Source: Udeniomyces pyricola (lineage: Eukaryota; Basidiomycota; Tremellomycetes; Cystofilobasidiales; Mrakiaceae). Taken from it: 64,000 bases of DNA. Each line of letters begins with the position of its first letter. The stretch's first letter is position 1. Below the pieces are notes generated by a model. That model saw nothing but the letters and a program-made list of their open reading frames with translations. It ran no database searches and was not told the origin of the DNA. The stretch is taken from positions 372,001-436,000 of the forward strand of contig BCIK01000001.1 of NCBI GenBank assembly GCA_039545295.1. The letters are read 5' to 3'. Of this stretch, positions 59,312-64,000 are shown one piece after another. Position numbers and translations under genes: made by a program.

Positions 59312-61840
59312 GGCCGATGGGTTGGTTCGCGTTGAGGTTGACTGTGGAGATGAGGACACGAGGGCAAGAGGTGGTGGGTGCGTCGTGATGATGATGGTGG
59401 AAGAGAGTCCCGCCTATAAGGCTATATGTAAGCTTATCCCCGCAGCTGCAGTCAATCTGCTGGTGATCTCGCATCACAAGCCATCGACACCACCCCCGCA
59501 TACCCTTTTGCCTGAACCGAAGACGGTCTGACGTCTGATAGATCTGAGATCTGACTTCTCATACTGTGTCGACACCCTTCAACTTGTCCTCCATTCCATT
59601 TCCACTATCGTGACCCTGGCGCAACCCACTGACATCTAGCCTCAACTGGCCTGGAACATAGTCCCTGACATCAAACGCATAATCAACTAGTGCTCAGCCT
59701 CGAGAAACGATTATCTAATCGCTTCCTAGCTGATGTCCCATGTCAACCTGCCGTACTCCGACGCGCGCAACATCCACTCACGACGCATCAGTACAGCAGC
59801 TCGCCTGTCCGCTTCGTTCCTGCAGGTCTGAAATCTTCCGCGTCTGGATGGCATACTGCCAAAGTGATTACTACCGAGTCCTACACATCACATAGCGCAA
59901 GTACAAGGTGACCTAGCGGATCATCGGAGCGCCCACGTACTGGCCGGATCGGACAGCTACCATATTCTTCATACGTATTGGATCTTGCCAGCTGGCATTT
60001 GGCGGCGACCTGTTTCGATCATCCTCCGTTAGGCTGTCAGATAGGTCAACGACTACTTGGTGTTCGAAATTCGATCCGCTTTGCTTGGAACCGCCTTGAT
60101 TGTTCAATCCTCGTTTTGCATGTATGCATGTACGTCGAAATTTGAAGTTGACATCGCCACACCGGCCGGCACACATGCGCATACATGTACTGTATATTAG
60201 GCAGGGAGGCCTGAGGCCTGTCGAGGCCGTCCACACGTTCACACGTTTGTGCATTCGTACGCCTGAAACATGATGCCCGGCGATAGTGTTTGCAGGTATA
60301 TGAAAGGCGGGTAGTGAACGTACAAACTCGGGTCGCAACTTTCATCTCATGACGATCCGTAGACATAAACTCACACTTAGCATTTGAGCTTTGCCAATTA
60401 GATCAGCTTCATGGCAATAAATGGCAGCCAGGCACCAAGGCTTAAGACCCTCAATAGAGGCTGAACAAGGCTGAACAAGCGTTAGACAAGCCTCAGTCGA
60501 GCATTGGTCAAGCCTCACCTAGCGTTGGTCGACAAGGCTGAAAGAGACTCGAAAAGTCTTGGTGCTTGGTGCCTGGCTGCCATTTCTTGTCATGTTTGAC
60601 GTTTGACGCTTGACCTTCAGATCCCAGTAATTAACCACTAGAAAGTGCAGTAACGCGTGGTACAGTGCTAACTGTTTGTGGACGGTTATAGTCCGCCCTG
60701 CGCGCGCGGCTCTTCGAACTCCCGGCTTAATGCAGTAATTTCCTGTTGATCTCGTCAGAACTGAGTAATGAGTACGGTGTACCAAGTACTGAATGCTGCC
60801 AGGAGTTTGTCGGTTGTCTCGTACCGACGTCACGCGGCTCGCTCCTCCGGCGTCCATGCATCCATGCACAATGGTTGATGGCCCTCTGCACGATCTGTAC
60901 AACGTACACGTACAAAGCTCCATATTCCATGTCGCCATGCCAGGAGCGGGTCCGATCTATCCGATCATATTACGTCGTCGCGTATGTTACACGTTAGCCT
61001 TTGGGATATGGAGCTTTGGGACTTTGGCGCTCTGACGTATATGTTACTGACGTGGGAGATCGATATGCGATGAGATCTGAATGACGTCTGACGTTTGACG
61101 ATCGCTTTCAGCTCGACAGATGCGCCATCCAACCGGCAGTTCCTCGCCACTCTCTTTCCGCCTCAAAGCAACTCATATTATTGGCGAAGTACGGCTCTCG
61201 TTGCGGTGGTTTGGGTGAGTCCCCCTTATAAGCGGATGTAGCTTGTAGCGCGGTGTCAGTCAACCGTCAGATCTACTAATATCTCAGATATCAGACAACG
61301 CTCCCGATTCGATGGACGTGGAAGAATCGAGTCCAGGCTCCGAGCTCCGGGGTCGGAAAGATCGATGATCGGCGGTCCGCGCTTGGCGTACGCCGCTTCC
61401 CCAGCTTCTCCGGCTGCTTTCGAGACTCTTGGGGCGCCCCAACGGCAACCGTTCTGGAAGCATGCGAAGCCGCGAAGCTCCAGGATCAAAGTGCTGGAAC
61501 CACTCCTGAGCAACGTGGAGAAAAGGGGTGCTCGACATTTGCCGATCGGTCGCCTCCCCTCTAAAGGCCACTCTCGAGCACCCCAATTCTTGTAGACTTT
61601 GTTGAAAATGAGAAGGTGTCCCATCAGCTTTTTTGCTCCTTGACTCTCATCTCCTCTACTCTTTCCTTCCCTTCCTTCTCTGCCCCTTTCCACTTGTGAG
61701 CGTTGCCTTCATCTATCCAGTCGCCAGATTCTCAGATTGCTTCGTTGCGTTCGCGTCATTGACATTTTCGCTTCATCTCACTCTTCCCTCATCCAGCCTT
61801 TTCCTTCCCCTTCCCCTTACAACACTTCCATCTTTTCAGT
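59312..61840. other. 2.5-kb gene-free region
   Basis: It lies between divergent genes (DUF1776 on minus, secreted protein on plus). It contains the long inverted repeat listed separately. The last 200 bases are C/T-rich and fit a 5' leader. I find no supported coding region or tRNA. Confidence 0.55.
60419..60585. repeat. Foldback element with 21-bp perfect inverted arms
   Basis: Left arm 60419-60439 and right arm 60565-60585 are exact reverse complements over 21 bases (core GGCAGCCAGGCACCAAG). The 125-base centre contains short repeats around CAAGGCTGAACAAG and GTTGGTC/ATTGGTC. The RNA from either strand could form a long hairpin. No coding capacity. Confidence 0.85.
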
Positions 61841-62832
61841 ATGATCTCCACCGCTCCCTTCGTTGCTCTTGCCCTCTCCCTCGCCGCTGCCACCTCGGCT
61901 TCGCCTATCGTTGCTCGAGGATACTCCGGTTCCTCCGCTGGTCTTGAGGACTGTTCGTTCATCTCTTTTCCGGCTGCTACTTTTTGCTGCGGTCGGTTTC
62001 GCTGATCTCGTCATCTCTATTCTTGTTTCTTCTCCCTTCTCAAACTGCTCCGTTTTCCAGACGACACCTGTGAGTATCCGCTTTCAAGCTCAAAAGTTAT
62101 TTCTTAAGACTTCGTACTCGATTGATCGCAGCAGCTGACATCAAATACGCACTTCCCCTTGATCTTCTTTTTCTCAGACCACTCCCGTTACCAGGCTCTC
62201 GGCTGCTCCAGCCACCACGGAGACTCGTTCTTTGAATCGTGCTGCCACCCCCTCTCGTCGGGAAGCTCCCCTTCTTCCGACTGCACTCCTTCGGGATGGA
62301 CTTCGACCGCTGTCTCCAACGTCGCTACTTCCAGCTCTTCTGACGTTAACTCCGACGCGCACGCCACCTACTTCTGGCAGAACGGAAACCCCGGTGGTTC
62401 GTCATATATTACGGATTATTGTTCGGCATTTGGACGGGAACATTGTAATTGACCTTTTTCTTGTTCTCATCTCGTGCTTTTGCTTGACAGCTTGCGGAAA
62501 CTACAACTCGGACTCGACCCCTCTTGTCGCTGTTCCTTACAAGTGGTGGGGAACTTCTGACTCCCAGAAGTCCTCCCTCTGTGGCAAGAACGTCCAGATC
62601 ACCCGATCTTCGGACGGTCGAACTGTCGACGCTGTTATTGCTGAGTGAGTGCTCAATCTTCTACCATGCTCCAAAATTGAGATCAACTGACTGACTCATT
62701 GCCATTGTATTTCGTTTAGTCTCTGCCCTACCTGCACCACCGACAACTCTCTTGACCTCTCGTGGGGAGCGTTCTCCCAGATTGCCTCTGCCGCGGAGGG
62801 TCAGGTCGACATCACATGGTCCTTCATTTAAA
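61841..62832 (+). CDS. Secreted double-psi beta-barrel (barwin/expansin/RlpA-like) protein
   Basis: The start at 61841 gives a signal peptide (MISTAPFVALALSLAAATSA, then SPIVARGYSG). Exon 1 (61841-61952) joins a 9-nt exon (62061-62069) and then 62178, giving SAGLEDYDTYHSRYQALGC. A Cys- and Ser-rich segment follows (CSSHHGDSFFESCCHPLSSG). The barrel domain starts DAHATYFWQNGNPGACGNYN and has CGKNVQITRSS, VDAVIADLCPTC and SLDLSWGAFSQIA, ending VDITWSFI at 62832. This fold occurs in fungal barwin-like, expansin-like and some plant-interaction proteins. The conserved Asp of D-L-C-P-T-C is present. No cellulose-binding domain is visible, so cell-wall interaction is likely but activity is unproven. 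Confidence 0.86.
62061..62069 (+). other. 9-nt microexon of the double-psi-barrel gene
   Basis: ACGACACCT lies between acceptor TTTCCAG and donor GTGAGT. With phase-1 flanks it yields Y-D-T-Y and keeps the cysteine-rich downstream frame. Confidence 0.75.
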
Positions 62833-64000
62833 GGCCTTCCCAACCCCTAGATCTCTGTTGCTTGACCGTTTTGCTTGCCGCTAGTCGGCCCAATCCTTGC
62901 TTCTTTTACCTTTGCTTTCAAGTCTCGTCGTTTGCTGTGCAACTTCTGTGATCCCCCCCTTTTTTTTTCTTTGTCCCCTTTCCTATTTGGTTCCTTCCCC
63001 CTCCTAGTGAGGGAGACAGGCTGGACCGGTGACACTTTCTTACTTTGATCTCGACGCAGTTTTTCCGCTAGTTTTTTTTCCTCATGTTTGTGCTCTACTG
63101 TGTCTTTTAGCTACATCATTTCTTCTATATCTTTTTTTTTCTCTAATTTTTCGATCGGTAGACCCTAGAGGCCTACACCCCAACTACATCCCAAAATGTC
63201 AATCACTTGTGATCTTCCGATTTCTTGGTTCTGGCACTTATGAGTTGCATCCTGCAGTTCAATGTTCAACGTTTAACGGTCCATGTTCTTCAGCTCGACT
63301 CGACACTTCGTGCAGAAATATCTGGTGAACCATAGAAACTTACATATGGACCACGTCGCGCAGACGAGTACGTACAGTAATGCAAGTCCTTTCCGATACA
63401 GTATGCATGAATATTCATGTATGTTAGAGATGGATGACCCTCTTGTGACGACGTTTCGACACCGCCTTCTCGGAGCCTGCCTAAGTTGTATGACCCTTGA
63501 AGTTAAAAGTTTGATGCTGATTTCAAGCTGATTCATACCGAACTTCTCTCGCCTCGGTCAATCGGCAATCCGTCGTGCAGATCGTACACACAAAATGAGG
63601 GTCATGAGAGACTAGAGACGTCGCATGTCGCACGTCGCACAATTCGACCGGCCGGCCGGCCGGACAAATGCTAATGAAGCCGACGTGAGACGTGGGCCGC
63701 TTTCGAGTACATGACAATCGACAAACTACCGAATTTATGATTACGATCACCAAACGTACCGGACATTGGACATCTCGACGATGATCGATGACCATCTCGG
63801 TGAAGAAATTAGAAACCGAGTACTCCGGCGAGGGAGCAGATAGAAGATCGACCGCAAGCTAGACGGACGTGGGCCATTCACTTGATGACAGCGCCTGCCT
63901 ATAGCACAAGATTCACGATTCAAGACTTGCTCTGGTTCTGCACGATCGGCTCGCCAAAGCTCGTACGAGGTCCGACCGGCGACCGGCGTTCACATGTTCA
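62833..64000. other. Right-end intergenic region
   Basis: No gene is seen up to the window end. A 16-base CCGG palindrome (63648-63663) and T runs at 62961-62969 and 63130-63138 are present. Confidence 0.55.

Noticed and set aside
61256..61693. 145-codon open frame on the minus strand before the double-psi-barrel gene
   Set aside because: No family match that I recognise, and it overlaps the C/T-rich leader of the secreted-protein gene.
63648..63663. CCGG palindrome as a functional site
   Set aside because: Short simple repeat with no supporting context.

Overview
The window is nuclear DNA from a basidiomycete-type fungus. Genes are broken by many short GT-AG introns (mostly about 70-200 nt) with CTAAC/CTAAT-like branch sites, coding sequence favours CGA/CGT arginine codons, and the proteins (Cdc42, Srv2/CAP, Dug1, Qcr8, Otu1, RPS2, RPL8, inorganic pyrophosphatase, Cdc25, TTC27/Emw1, antizyme) are ordinary fungal housekeeping proteins. 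The intron density and tiny exons resemble intron-rich Tremellomycetes such as Cystofilobasidiales. That placement is inference, not proof. I see no transposon, rRNA, tRNA, CRISPR array or bacterial-type operon.

Layout. 1-9.4 kb (+): DUG1 dipeptidase (5' end cut by the window), cyclase-associated protein, RhoGAP protein. 9.8-13.0 kb (-): a secreted protein with repeated exons, then RPS2. 13.5-25 kb (+): ornithine decarboxylase antizyme with a programmed +1 frameshift, a Ser/Pro-rich unknown, OTU1, a protein that appears to end in a cysteine-rich membrane (CYSTM-like) tail, and inorganic pyrophosphatase. 25.4-34 kb (+): a large RRM+Pumilio protein, an assembly gap, and CDC42. 35-43 kb (-): a probable single-pass membrane protein, RPL8, and TTC27/EMW1. 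43.3-48.8 kb (+): an acidic unknown, a GTPBP1/2-like N-module protein, QCR8. 50.8-59.3 kb (-): CDC25 phosphatase and a DUF1776 protein, with about 3 kb of empty DNA between them. 61.8-62.8 kb (+): a secreted double-psi-barrel (barwin/expansin-like) protein.

How the genes relate. Neighbours are functionally unrelated, as is usual for a fungus. Loose themes are small-GTPase and actin control (CDC42, RhoGAP, CAP), polyamine control (antizyme), glutathione turnover (DUG1), mitochondrial function (QCR8, perhaps DUF1776) and translation (RPS2, RPL8).

The most notable feature is extreme exon miniaturisation. CDC42 only reaches its canonical 191 residues if a 6-nt and a 3-nt internal exon are included. 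DUG1 carries its zinc-ligand motif on a 9-nt exon. QCR8 (11 nt) and the double-psi-barrel protein (9 nt) have further microexons, and a 4-nt exon is the best way I found to attach the CYSTM-like tail. Together these make the region a compact test case for microexon splicing. The second notable item is the antizyme recoding site, which I place at GTT-TGA.
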